This document shows positions 13,465-21,252 of a stretch of DNA of 64,000 nucleotides, one piece after another. Source of the DNA: Choristoneura fumiferana (taxonomy: Eukaryota > Arthropoda > Insecta > Lepidoptera > Tortricidae). Under the pieces are notes generated by a model, which did not search any database, was not told the DNA's origin, and was given only the letters and a program-made list of their open reading frames with translations. Both the position numbers and the translations under genes were made by a program. The stretch lies in the NCBI RefSeq assembly GCF_025370935.1, contig NC_133494.1, positions 238,547-302,546 on the forward strand, in the 5' to 3' direction. How positions within the stretch are numbered: the stretch's first letter is position 1; every line of letters starts with the position of its first letter.

Positions 13465-16435
13465 GTGTGTATGAGTGCGCGAGAAATATAGTTGGGTATG
13501 GTATATACTACGAGGCATCTGATGGTAGTAAGAGGTTTTCTGTTTTAAGGTAGTCGAGTTGAGCAAGCCAGTTAGTCAGGACTGCCCTGCAGTCATACAG
13601 TTTTAATGGATAGAAATTGAGTCTTTTATTTAACCTATTATACAGCTGTGCTGAAAGTGCATCAAATTGTCTTCTTGCAAAAGTGGATTTACATTGGGGC
13701 ATAGGAGCTACAGATTTTATTCTTCTATGAGTATTATATGACGGGTTAAAAATCGAACTCTTAGGACAACAGATACTATGTAAAGTTTACGCAAGCTAGA
13801 GATTACACTGGTTATAAAGTTCAGTAGTGGGGTAGGTACATATAAGGTTTGAAGTACATTACTTTCAGTAGGCATCTTAGAGCCCTTTCCACTTCCAAGA
13901 ATTTAGTTTTAGTTGCTCCGCCCCAGACTGGAATGCAATAAGTCATGATGGATTGTGCAAGTGCAGTATATATCTTATTTAAAAGGGAGGGGGTCGTTAG
14001 TGAGTGTTTTAAAGATCCAAATTAGTTTGCGAATGCGGTTATTAATGAAGTCAAGATGCGGGTACCAAGAGAGACGTTGGTCAAAGAAGACACCAAGGTA
14101 TTTGGTGGAGCTTACTCGTTCAAGTTGTATGCAATTGCAGGCAGCAACGAAGTTAATCAATGCAATGATAAAGGAAATCGCTTAAATATTTCACTCGGGT
14201 TCTTCGGCCACTTTGGAAACGAAAGGTTCGAAACCAATTTAGAAAATTTAGTTCTCAATGTGGCTGAAGGGTGCTCGGGATGGTTTCCAAGCCAACCCCA
14301 CCACCGGCGGGCGTGGGCGTGGTGTTACCTGCAAGAAGTGGTGGTCGATGAAGCGCTGCGCGGCGGCTGCCAGGTCTGCGCAGGAGTGCAGGTCCGCGAA
14401 GGCTTTGATGCCGAGCGCGTTGTCGGGCGCCAGCGCCGCCGCCAGCCAGCCGCAAGCAGCCGCGCGCGCGCCGCTCACCGCCACCAGCGACGCGCCCGAC
14501 AGGATGCCCTGCCGACACCACCGGCACCCCCTCCACTTATACAGTACACACGACACATCCAGCGAGGTTTAGACGAAAAGCTGGCGCTGATCCCGAGTCA
14601 CGACAGGTCGGCGCTGGCCTCTCCCGTATTGTTTAGATGAGGCCAGCCGGATTCATTTCAGTCTTAAATTATTTTTGTGGAGAATAAGACACAACTGAAA
14701 ACGGTGCCCTGCGCGACCCCCGTCTCCACGGGACAGTCACTCACCTGGACGTTGTCCTCGGTGATGACAAGCGAGTCCGGGTTATAGATGTAGTCCACGA
14801 TGGCCTGTAGCGCCTCGGGCTCCACGTTCTGAAACACACACATACATCCGTCAAGCTTCAACGGACCAGAAGAAATCCTTCCTGAGGCACTTGTCCCACC
14901 GGCGACGATGAGCAAGAAGCGAGCAGAGCGAGTAACTAGAAACGAGTGGGCAAGCAGTGAAAAGCGAGTGTTCGAGCACGACGGGCGATTACTCGCTCCA
15001 CTCGCTCGAGCCGGGCGGCCGCCAAGCTAACAGCGCTGAGCGAGTATCGCTGAGCTAGTTTTACAGCTCAGCGAGTTTTATAGCTCTTGTCGCTGCGACA
15101 AAAGATGTAAAGCGAGATCTCGCCGGCAGTGTGAACCGCCCGCGATCAACTATTAATATATATGTCTCTTTTACTCACACAGGATCTTATATCTTTTGTT
15201 CGTTTCTTGAGCGAGAAAATAGTCGATATCCAATCGTTTCCGCGCCGGCGGTGAGACAACTGCCTAAATCAGTAAAGTAACCTAGTCTCATTTAATAAGT
15301 GAAGCTTTCTAATTTGTGGATTTTCTTAAAGCATACCGTTTGGCTGCTTTACACTAGGCATTAGCCCAACTAGTGTTAAAAAATAACATAGGCTGATAAC
15401 AATCCCTACAAGTATGCATGTCATGTAAAACAATAATTGGCATTGATCAAAAATATTCGCAAAGCAAGAAGTCTTTGCGTGTCTTTATTTATTTTTTAGG
15501 TTGTTTTAAAAACAGCCACTGAGACTCGAAAGGTAAAATCACTAACTATAATGGTGGGCCGATCTACTTTCTTTCTTTTTTTTTTTGAGGCTTAAGTGCA
15601 CCTGTGCGACTATGCCAGCCTCATTGAAAGACTCGATGTCCACATTCATCAAACACTCCTATTGCGATGTCCAGATTATCTGGCTGCAAAGGAGTGCTTG
15701 GTGAACCTGTAAATTTGTACTGCATCTTCCGATACCGGACAACTCAAAATAATATTCACTGCACCATTGAACAGGTCCAAATCACTCAAATACCTCTCGC
15801 GGATATCCTTAGTCAATACACACTCCACCAAAAAATGTATTAAGTCTTCAATCTTATTACAATCCGTGCCCATGGGGGATTGAACTACTTTCATCATATT
15901 TAAAAATTTATTCAATGGAACATGTCCTGATCTGACCGCACTCGAAACACCCACACAAGTAAATCCCTGGGGAGGCTGGCACAATCGAACCAGGGCACCC
16001 TGAAAATTTTGTTCTGTATTGTGTTGTACCAGATACCTTTTGTTTTTGATATCAAATTGAATGACTCTAGCCACATATCTAAGCATTTATTCCTCGCAAG
16101 TGTCAAATTCTGTACCATATGGTTTACATAGGAGCTCCATGCCACTTTTCACTGCCGTTTTAGCCACTCTATCTACTTGCTCATTACCTGCTACTCCAAC
16201 ATGAGACGGTATCCACTGGATAACCAATATAACACCATCAGGCCGATCTACTTGGTAAACGTTCATAAGAAACGAGATAGCATATTAAATGAGGCGAACG
16301 ATGATTAGTAATGTAATGTCAGTAGCGTAGCTTGCTGACAGAACGGGCTTTGTATCAAAATTTGAGGGAAAAGCTGTGAGGGCCTACATTAGGGACACCG
16401 TTGATACAAAGAAAGCTACGCCCCTGACCCCTAAG

Positions 16436-16469
<34 letters not shown>

Positions 16470-18204
16470 CCTGTATGGTGACGGTGTGCTGCGTGCGCTC
16501 GTCGAACTGCGTGAACATGGCGCGGAAGTACGGCGAGCTGGCGGCCAGCACCGCGCGGTGCGCCCACACGCCCGCGCCCCGCCGCGCCCTCCCCTCCCCC
16601 TCCCCCGCGCCCTCGCCCTCGCCCTCGCCCGCCACCGCGCCGCCCTCCGGCACCGCCTGCACACCGTAACAGACACGTCAGCCCCTGCAGCTGCCGGCGC
16701 CCCCCAACCCCTCCCCCACTCACCCGCAGGCGCACGTCGCAGAGCGCGGCGTCGCTGCGCAGGCGCGCCAACGCGTCCAGCAGGCGCGAGGCGTGCTGCG
16801 TCCCCCCCTCCCCCACTCACCCGCAGGCGCACGTCACAGAGCGCGGCGTCGCTGCGCAGGCGCGCCAACGCGTCCAGCAGGCGCGAGGCGTGCTGCGCCC
16901 CCCCCCCCCACTCACCCGCAGGCGCACGTCACAGAGCGCGGCGTCGCTGCGCAGGCGCGCCAACGCGTCCAGCAGGCGCGAGGCGTGCTGCGCCCCCCCC
17001 TCCCCCACTCACCCGCAGGCGCACGTCACAGAGCGCGGCGTCGCTGCGCAGGCGCGCCAACGCGTCCAGCAGGCGCGAGGCGTGCTGCGTCCCCCCCCTC
17101 CCCCCACTCACCCGCAGGCGCACGTCACAGAGCGCGGCGTCGCTGCGCAGGCGCGCCAACGCGTCCAGCAGGCGCGAGGCGTGCTGCGTCCCCCCCCCTC
17201 CCCCCACTCACCCGCAGGCGCACGTCACAGAGCGCGGCGTCGCTGCGCAGGCGCGCCAACGCGTCCAGCAGGCGCGAGGCGTGCTGCGCCCCCCCCCTCC
17301 CCCACTCACCCGCAGGCGCACGTCACAGAGCGCGGCGTCGCTGCGCAGGCGCGCCAACGCGTCCAGCAGGCGCGAGGCGTGCTGCGTCCCCCCCCCTCCC
17401 CCCACTCACCCGCAGGCGCACGTCACAGAGCGCGGCGTCGCTGCGCAGGCGCGCCAACGCGTCCAGCAGGCGCGAGGCGTGCTGCGTCCCCCCCCTCCCC
17501 CCACTCACCCGCAGGCGCACGTCACAGAGCGCGGCGTCGCTGCGCAGGCGCGCCAACGCGTCCAGCAGGCGCGAGGCGTGCTGCGTCCCCCCCCTCCCCC
17601 CACTCACCCGCAGGCGCACGTCACAGAGCGCGGCGTCGCTGCGCAGGCGCGCCAACGCGTCCAGCAGGCGCGAGGCGTGCTGCGCGCGCCCCCCCCCCCC
17701 TCCCCCCACTCACCCGCAGGCGCACGTCACAGAGCGCGGCGTCGCTGCGCAGGCGCGCCAACGCGTCCAGCAGGCGCGAGGCGTGCTGCGCGCCCCCCCC
17801 CCCTCCCCCCACTCACCCGCAGGCGCACGTCACAGAGCGCGGCGTCGCTGCGCAGGCGCGCCAACGCGTCCAGCAGGCGCGAGGCGTGCTGCGCGCGCGC
17901 CCCCCCCCCTCCCCCCACTCACCCGCAGGCGCACGTCACAGAGCGCGGCGTCGCTGCGCAGGCGCGCCAACGCGTCCAGCAGGCGCGAGGCGTGCTGCGC
18001 GCGCGCCCCCCCCCCCCTCCCCCCACTCACCCGCAGGCGCACGTCACAGAGCGCGGCGTCGCTGCGCAGGCGCGCCAACGCGTCCAGCAGGCGCGAGGCG
18101 TGCTGCGCGCGCGCCCCGGGCTCCGCGCGCTGCGAGCATTCGTCCAGCGACGACTGTGACGCACAGCGCACCATCAAGCTGTCATACGCAACATGACATA
18201 ACAT
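4759..18204 (-). CDS. kel: Ring canal kelch homologue (BTB-BACK-kelch, Cullin-3 adaptor type)
   Basis: Multi-exon minus-strand gene. ORF1 exons: 18031-18204, 16471-16656, 14745-14828, 14329-14508, 12707-12781, 12491-12550, 11587-11982, 10553-10685, 9872-10329 and 9461-9618, about 613 aa to a UGA at 9523-9525. It contains a BTB domain (ALCDVRLR; HRAVLAASSPYFRAMFT), a BACK domain (NALGIKAFADLHSCADL; HVRLPLLARE) and six kelch repeats with GG pairs (LLVVGGQAPKAVRDVE; RRSTLGVAVIDRVVYAVGG; GTSGLSSAEAL; CLQSVERYDP; NLASVEV; GRSYAGVCVVE). These phrases match Drosophila Kelch far better than Diablo. Known role of the family: substrate adaptor for Cullin-3 ubiquitin ligase; in flies it organises ovarian ring-canal actin. 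Splice phases agree throughout once three one-base deficits (one in exon 7, two in exon 9) are allowed. Downstream exons to 4759 fit a UGA-readthrough extension. A complete second copy is absent; exons 1-4 recur at 41671-45517. Confidence 0.92.
4950..5410. other. kelch intron sequence, nothing named
   Basis: AT-rich intronic DNA between candidate exons 14 and 13. No exon or repeat boundary is apparent before the foldback element at 5,411. Confidence 0.4.
5411..5673. repeat. Foldback element with GGAGGTTGAACGCCGA arms
   Basis: The left arm GTCGTGGAAGGAGC ... TGGAGGTTGAACGCCGA pairs with the right arm TCGGCGTTCAACCTCCA ... ACTCCTTGGTCGTGAC. In the loop, AAAGAGATGGA words recur and pair with TCCATCTCTTT. 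No ORF. Confidence 0.7.
5674..6165. other. Intron sequence, nothing named
   Basis: AT-rich sequence. I see no exon, and no repeat beyond a short GGTGAAATGGGTCA/GGTGAAATTACCCA pair at about 5,850-5,930. Confidence 0.35.
6166..6525. repeat. Foldback element with CACCCGGCACCCGGCAC arms
   Basis: The left end GGTCACAGCTCATTAGAGCC with CACCCGGCACCCGGCAC pairs with a right end carrying GTGCCGGGTGCCGGGTG and GGCTGTAATGAGCTGACC. The interior is CpG-rich and contains repeated GTGGTCC/GGACCAC words. It is a noncoding foldback MITE inside a kelch intron. Confidence 0.75.
6781..6845 (-). mobile_element. RTE-type LINE 3'-end remnant
   Basis: The phrase TGTCCCACTGCTGGGCAC with GGCCTCCTCT on the plus strand is, read on the minus strand, the end of an RTE-type reverse transcriptase frame (CAQQWD-like) and its tail. 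The same phrase occurs in the opposite orientation at 39,825-39,882. Confidence 0.6.
6972..7668. repeat. Direct repeat pair flanking candidate exon 13
   Basis: TTCTAATAGACTCTCGTT.GTAAT ... CACAATGTACTAT occurs at 6972-7031 and again at 7609-7668. The sequence between includes candidate exon 13. It may mark a transposed or duplicated block. Confidence 0.55.
7203..7412 (-). CDS. Candidate kelch extension exon 13
   Basis: Acceptor TTGTGTTACAG, donor GTACAT. The distal half reads SASCGALADLPLLPLLLLP then a DPRDPRDLRDPRDQQ repeat, ending phase 0 at the donor. In that frame the first codon after the acceptor is TAG, so either a base is missing in the GGGGGTGGGG run or the acceptor or frame differs. 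Moderate evidence only. Confidence 0.4.
7781..7913. repeat. MITE of the GGTACCATCAGCC family
   Basis: It shares GATAATCGTTTGCA.GTCAT, CAATAATGCCA, TGTCTGTCAACTTGAAAGTT and a GGTGATGGTAC end with copies at 23,326-23,487, 38,331-38,800, 50,659-50,820 and 58,548-58,712. Noncoding. Confidence 0.7.
8046..8239 (-). CDS. Candidate kelch extension exon 12
   Basis: Acceptor TCGTTTCCAG, donor GTCAGT. It opens YGENIYESVNCE, which continues the previous exon in phase 0. It then enters GC-rich low-complexity sequence where the frame cannot be fixed; QTLEFNRR appears in another frame. The role is unknown. Confidence 0.5.
8346..9030. mobile_element. Nonautonomous DNA element with CAGCCTTATTCATAAAAA ends
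   Basis: The left end CAGCCTTATTCATAAAAA and right end TTTTTATGAATAAGGCTG are perfect 18-bp terminal inverted repeats. Subterminal words (TAGCAGACTGATTA, GATTCATAAACG) also recur inverted near the other end. About 685 bp, no ORF. It sits in the intron between candidate kelch exons 12 and 11. I could not fix a target duplication. Confidence 0.8.
9148..9261 (-). CDS. Candidate kelch extension exon 11
   Basis: 114 bp, acceptor TTATGTTCAG, donor GTTAAT. Entering in phase 2 from exon 10, the frame starts TYANV with a poly-Ala run and is open. The distal part reads far more like protein in another frame (HWCPLYVQRLHRAEAEQ), which also gives phase 0 into the next exon. One missing base in the G-run near 9,200 would reconcile them. 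This is a C-terminal extension exon, with no known domain. Confidence 0.6.
9461..9618 (-). CDS. kel: kelch exon 10 (kelch repeat 6, UGA stop and open frame beyond)
   Basis: Acceptor GTCGGCAG. 31 codons encode VFDPATETWSLLPAPMALG and RSYAGVCVVERA, then UGA (9523-9525) followed by CCC. After the UGA the same frame is open for 20 codons and two bases and meets the donor GTGAGT at 9460. A stop codon lying inside an exon with a strong downstream donor is expected if the frame is read through, as in Drosophila kelch. Confidence 0.85.
9872..10329 (-). CDS. kel: kelch exon 9 (kelch repeats 3-5), two one-base breaks
   Basis: Acceptor TATGGTCAG, donor GTCAGT. Three frames are used in turn: FDGTSGLSSAEAL to SVERYDP, then DAWEPVADMSVRRSGAG to LYAVGG, then GPAVRRSAERW to NLASVEV. 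Breaks lie near 10,140 and 10,040-10,050, both in G/C-rich runs. The 458 bp observed against 459 expected modulo 3 agrees with two missing bases. Confidence 0.88.
10553..10685 (-). CDS. kel: kelch exon 8 (kelch repeat 2)
   Basis: 133 bp, acceptor TGTGTGCAG, donor GTGAGT, phase 1 in, phase 2 out. Encodes TLRVRSVDVYN and RRSTLGVAVIDRVVYAVGG. Confidence 0.9.
10780..11430. other. kelch intron 7 interior, nothing named
   Basis: AT-rich sequence without an open frame, recognisable repeat ends or RNA gene. Confidence 0.45.
11587..11982 (-). CDS. kel: kelch exon 7 (BACK end, kelch repeat 1), one-base frame break
   Basis: Acceptor GTGCGCAG, donor GTGAGC. It starts ERSGSLGRLLAHVRLPLL, continues VKDLLIEALSLHVL, then a low-complexity Arg/Ala/Pro linker, then LLVVGGQAPKAVRDVEAY to AVGGFN. 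Beginning and end are in different frames. The length is 396 bp where the neighbouring phases need 397, so one base is missing in the GC-rich linker (about 11,755-11,835). Confidence 0.88.
12491..12550 (-). CDS. kel: kelch exon 6 (BACK)
   Basis: 60 bp, 20 codons, acceptor TCGTTGCAG, donor GTGCGT. Encodes VPNEEVILDAVIRWMQHGPE, matching the VPNEE..V..W motif of kelch BACK domains. Confidence 0.88.
12707..12781 (-). CDS. kel: kelch exon 5 (BACK)
   Basis: 75 bp, 25 codons, acceptor GGGGCGCAG, donor GTAACT. Encodes VLESDEFLALQ and LIDSDRIT, a BACK helix pair. Confidence 0.88.
13424..13469. repeat. (TG)n microsatellite
   Basis: About 20 TG/GT units with one GC interruption in kelch intron 4. Confidence 0.9.
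13508..14170 (-). pseudogene. LINE reverse-transcriptase 3' remnant (copy A)
   Basis: Minus-strand fragments in three frames keep signatures of a non-LTR retrotransposon: ERVSSTKYLGVFFDQRL and SWYPHLDFINNRIRKL from the thumb region after the RT core, and FDALSAQLYNRLNKRL nearer the C-terminus. Stops and frame changes show it is dead. It is in kelch intron 4. Copy B begins in the middle of the same remnant (40,908). Confidence 0.7.
14329..14508 (-). CDS. kel: kelch exon 4 (3-box and BACK start)
   Basis: 180 bp, 60 codons, acceptor GTCGGCAG, donor GTAACA, phase 0-0. It encodes the segment containing NALGIKAFADLHSCADL and RFIDHHFLQ, which aligns at equal length with the BACK start of fly Kelch. 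Confidence 0.9.
14745..14828 (-). CDS. kel: kelch exon 3 (BTB end)
   Basis: 84 bp, 28 codons, acceptor GTGTTTCAG, donor GTGAGT, phase 0-0. It encodes NVEPEALQAIVDYIYN and ITEDNVQ, the end of the BTB fold. Confidence 0.9.
14895..15145. repeat. GCGAGT/ACTCGC motif-dense block (copy A)
   Basis: More than ten AGCGAGT or ACTCGC(T) words on both strands with AGCGCTGAGCGAGT and GCTCAGCGAGTTTTA, ending GGCAGTGTGAACCGC. It is in kelch intron 3-2 sequence and also in copy B (42,250-42,475). It is probably a noncoding transposable element. Confidence 0.45.
15150..15555. other. kelch intron 2 sequence, nothing named
   Basis: AT-rich DNA, matched in copy B. No exon or repeat end seen. Confidence 0.4.
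15560..16260 (-). pseudogene. LINE RNase H and C-terminal remnant (copy A)
   Basis: The minus strand encodes the phrases IQWIPSHVGVAGNEQVDRVA (end of a LINE RNase H domain) and then, in a further frame, CNKIEDLIHFLVEC, a C-terminal Cys/His motif of LINE ORF2. At least one frame break lies between. It is a Jockey/R1-like remnant in kelch intron 2, conserved in copy B at 42,890-43,570. Confidence 0.75.
16439..16468. repeat. (TG)n microsatellite beside exon 2 donor
   Basis: About 15 TG units directly after the exon 2 donor on the gene strand (CA repeat in the intron). The copy-B tract (43,758-43,781) is shorter and interrupted. Confidence 0.9.
16471..16656 (-). CDS. kel: kelch exon 2 (BTB core)
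   Basis: 186 bp between acceptor GGTGTGCAG and donor GTCACAC, phase 0-0. It encodes an insertion rich in Gly-Glu, then VWAHRAVLAASSPYFRAMF and TQFDERTQHTVTIQ. The donor abuts a (TG)n tract at 16439-16468. Confidence 0.9.
16701..18112 (-). repeat. 14-unit tandem array of exon-1 end plus splice donor
   Basis: Fourteen head-to-tail units of about 96-108 bp, differing mainly in the length of a C-run (G-run on the gene strand). Each unit carries the last 78 or so coding bases of kelch exon 1 (HASRLLDALARLRSDAALCDVRLR) and the donor GTGAGT, followed by two long G tracts. The unit farthest upstream in the gene is the real exon 1; the other 13 lie in intron 1. None has a pyrimidine-rich acceptor (the sequence before each is G-rich), so inclusion as extra exons is not expected but is not excluded. 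The unit next to exon 2 differs by one base (GTCGCAGAG instead of GTCACAGAG). Confidence 0.93.
18031..18204 (-). CDS. kel: kelch exon 1 (start, N-terminus of BTB)
   Basis: 174 bp, 58 codons, phase 0 out. Met at 18204 opens a frame through SQSSLDECSQ and HASRLLDALARLRSD to ALCDVRLR, then donor GTGAGT. A second in-frame Met is at 18174. I chose 18204 only because it is the most upstream Met, so the exact start is uncertain. The 3' part of this exon is the repeat unit of the downstream array. Confidence 0.85.
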
Positions 18205-18209
18205 TATTT

Positions 18210-19015
18210 TTTACCTCAAAAGCATAAATTCCTTGTAGCGATTTACCAAATCGTATTTCACCTCGAACTAACAAAAATTCAATAGAATTTCGTACTTGAT
18301 GCAATTTTTTGCGTAGCTTTTTACATAAACGATTGTGGCTAAACTACACGACAATTAAATAGATGATAGAGGTGAAATGCGATTTGGTGAATCGCTACAC
18401 AAAATGTATGCTTTTGAGGTAAAGAACTAACATGATTGTTACACTGATACTATAATCCACGTGAACTTTTGTGGCAGGCGGGCTATAAGATATAGGAACG
18501 ACTACAGAAGTAGGATTACTCTATAGTACAGCAAATTGCATTCTGCGTGCTCCCTTGCATTAAAAAAGTAGTTGAGAGCTATTTACTCCATATCCATAAC
18601 TAATTCAGCTATTCTAAATCTTTATCATGTATAGTCTTTACTGCTGAACGCTTGCAGCAAGCTAGCTGTGCTCTGTTTGCTGATGGCCATAGCAGTTTGC
18701 TAGGCAGGACTGCCAAACCCGACCGCTGCCAGCACTGGTACCTGTATCGTCCTCTGTCTCCATCTCCTTCTGCCGCACTGCTCTCCTCCCCCACTCTGTA
18801 ATTATAGAAAAGGATAGACAGAAAAGTAAATAAATGTTTACTTTATTCAAGTCATTTTAATATGTTTACCAGGTTGAGTACTTCTAAAACAGCAACAACA
18901 CCTAAACTATAATATTTTTCACCTATGATGAGTTCTGTGACATTTTGAGTTTGACAGTTTTAGAGATGTAACATTTATCGAGTGAACTATCGATTTTTCT
19001 AAGAGTTATCAGTGC
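18210..19015. other. Intergenic sequence upstream of kelch exon 1
   Basis: It contains an inverted pair, AGCGATTTACCAAATCG with CGATTTGGTGAATCGCT (18,237-18,395), each beside a GCATA.A.T / ACCTCAAAAGCATA word: a foldback element of about 200 bp (18,216-18,425). Kelch 5' UTR and promoter probably lie here or further upstream, but I cannot mark them. Confidence 0.45.
18740..18798 (-). other. Possible small exon (copy A)
   Basis: Acceptor TAATTACAG, then a 59-bp block reading WGRRAVRQKEMETEDDT, then donor GTACCAG. The same block is in copy B (about 46,050-46,110). It could belong to the nearby MPKRSKK frame. Weak evidence. Confidence 0.25.
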
Positions 19016-19019
19016 CTAT

Positions 19020-19178
19020 TTATGGAGAAGTTGCACTAGATTTAAAAAATATATATTTTTCCACTTTTCCGCCCACCGGGCCACCGTTTTCTCGTTCTGG
19101 CTCGAAATAATCCCTCAAACAAATTACAATCTCCCGACTCTGGGAGTTCAAAACAGTCTTTTTAGACCGTTTGGGCAT
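19020..19178 (-). CDS. Short conserved N-terminal frame, transposase-gene-like (copy A)
   Basis: Met at 19178 opens MPKRSKKTVLNSQSREIVI and continues CLRDYFEPERENGGP, then runs into apparent intron. This opening (basic start, S.E.V..L.DYFE.E...GGP) resembles the first exon of a family common in insect genomes and often linked to DDE transposase genes; that link is from memory and uncertain. It is intact in copy B at 46,329-46,487. No downstream exons are established. Confidence 0.35.
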   Translation of the reverse strand: MPKRSKKTVLNSQSREIVICLRDYFEPERENGGPVGGKVEKYIFFKSSATSP

Positions 19179-19359
19179 TTTGCGAAAAATAACAACAAAC
19201 TTGACGAGAAACAGTGACAAAAGTCAACAATAATAATAGCAGAATGAACAATAACAAAATACAATGCTAAGAAAATGCAATGGAAACTCAACTCGTATAA
19301 AAGGTCAGCCGCACTCGTACTGACAGTGATACTGACCAGCACTGGCCACAAAGATGGCT

Positions 19360-21250
19360 GCAGCCGCGTTCCAAATAGCCGCGTTTACAAAATCTTGCAA
19401 AATTTGTTTAAAATTTAAAATATCTTAGTGTTCATTGTTATTGAATTATGAACCGCGGAAATTGCCGATAATGTTGTGTCACGTCACTACTTTGTTCCGT
19501 TTCACACATTGCGTCATTTAAAAGAATATATATTTTACTATCATATTCAATGGATTTCATTTAAGGGACACTGATATTGCTATATATTTTAAAAAACTAT
19601 AGTTGTACATTTTTTGATTATTTTGTTTCAAAATAGAAACTTTTTTTTTTAATATTTTGCGAAAGATTTATTCGTTTTGAAGGGACAACCAGTTACACGT
19701 AACAGATTTGCTTATGGTTGAATGTACCGATTGCAGATGTTACTAAAACAAAAAAAAAAAAAAATATTTTGCGAACATAGTATGCGTAATTCAGAAAATT
19801 TTCAAGTGTCACAGAACTCATCATAGGTGAAAAATACAAAAAGTTAATCTTTAACTTGCACTGCAATCAAAATTTTTTTGGATATTTTGTTTCTGTACCC
19901 TTAGATGAAACAAATAACAAACATTAACAAATCATGGTACTTGGAAAATTCTGCAAGTCAATAGCTTTGATTATTGTTTGTAATTGTCAAAGATCCATTG
20001 AAGATCTTATTGCCAGCCATTAGTTTATGATTTCAATCAATACTTATAACAAATTAGGTGTCATTATCAACTTTTTACAAAATTTGGCCAATGTTGTTCA
20101 ATATGCCAGGCACCCACAACAATACAACTATGGCAATTTACATGGCACTAAACAATACCTTAGCATATTAAGTTTGTACTTTTAATTGTTTGCATGTTAT
20201 GAGACAGAATTTGAGGATCATGAAAAAAATTTATTAGGTATGTATGTACTTGATACACTTGCTAGAAATAGAAAGTAGTATTTCCTCAAAATGAGCAAGA
20301 TCCAGATCCTAGCCAAGTTAAGTTGAGCAAATGCTAATCTTGAACCCAGGTTCAAGAGATTGTTGTGTTAGGCCTTCATGTCAGATTAGACCATCAACGT
20401 GCTAACACAGAGTGCTTTGTACTGATCCGCTGGAGCGCTATAACACTGCCTTGATGGCGTCTTAGAGGAAGCGCAACGAATGAAGGTAGCTCTCTCAGTT
20501 ACAATCACGTCTGCTGCTACTTTGGGAGCTTTGGTACAGCCTGCAGGTGTGATCGATAGGTCGCGTTGTACTTACAAGGGGTTCTGTTCGTGCTGCATCG
20601 CGCCCCCGCCGCATCTGCCTCAAGCGCCACCACAATACACATCATACAACAACGAACTCCAGTCTTATTTTAATAATTGTAGAATTAAAAGGTATCAGAG
20701 AGACACGAATGCGCACAACTGACGATTCCAATCAATTCACCGATTGATTCCGTTTATTTTGCCAACTTTGACAGCACTGACATCTGACATTTACTTACGT
20801 TCGACTTTTTTTAGTTACTTCTATATAGAAAGACAAAGGTATAACCGGTAACGCTGCCATATTTATTTAATAGTAATAATTTATTTACACAACAAAATCG
20901 AAACACTGACAATTCTGTAGATGATTACCTGAAAATGAATTATTATTATATTATAAAAAGTATGTCATGGCATTGTATGCTATGGGACATTGATTCCATC
21001 CCAGTCCTCTGAGTAAAAATAAATGGATTTAAATCAATCAATCATTTATTGTGCATACATGTAAATAAAATGTAAGTTCAGGTATTACATAAAATTGCAG
21101 TTCCATTGGCATATAATTTTGCTTTACTAACTTTTCCTTGGAGGTATATACACACATTTGTCACTTATACAATTATGATTGGTTATTTGGAGTCTTTTTG
21201 TATTTTATTTCAACTCCAAATTTGTTACTTTTACGGGTATCCCGTGAAAC
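19360..21250. other. Sequence without an established gene
   Basis: AT-rich DNA, present nearly base for base in copy B (46,670-48,545). A plus-strand frame at 20,480-20,722 is not splice-supported and loses its C-terminal half to indels in copy B, so I do not call it. No RNA gene is seen. Confidence 0.45.
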
Positions 21251-21252
21251 CA

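Noticed and set aside
16438..18227. Very long plus-strand open frames (up to 573 codons) of repeated PPLTRRRTSQSAASLRRR-type peptides, and their copies at 43,800-45,540
   Set aside because: They are antisense shadows of the 14-unit array. The unit lacks stops in these frames and the coding strand is minus (kelch BTB).
20480..20722. 80-codon plus-strand frame starting MKVALSVTIT
   Set aside because: The C-terminal half is not preserved in copy B because of indels, and there is no recognisable domain or splice context.
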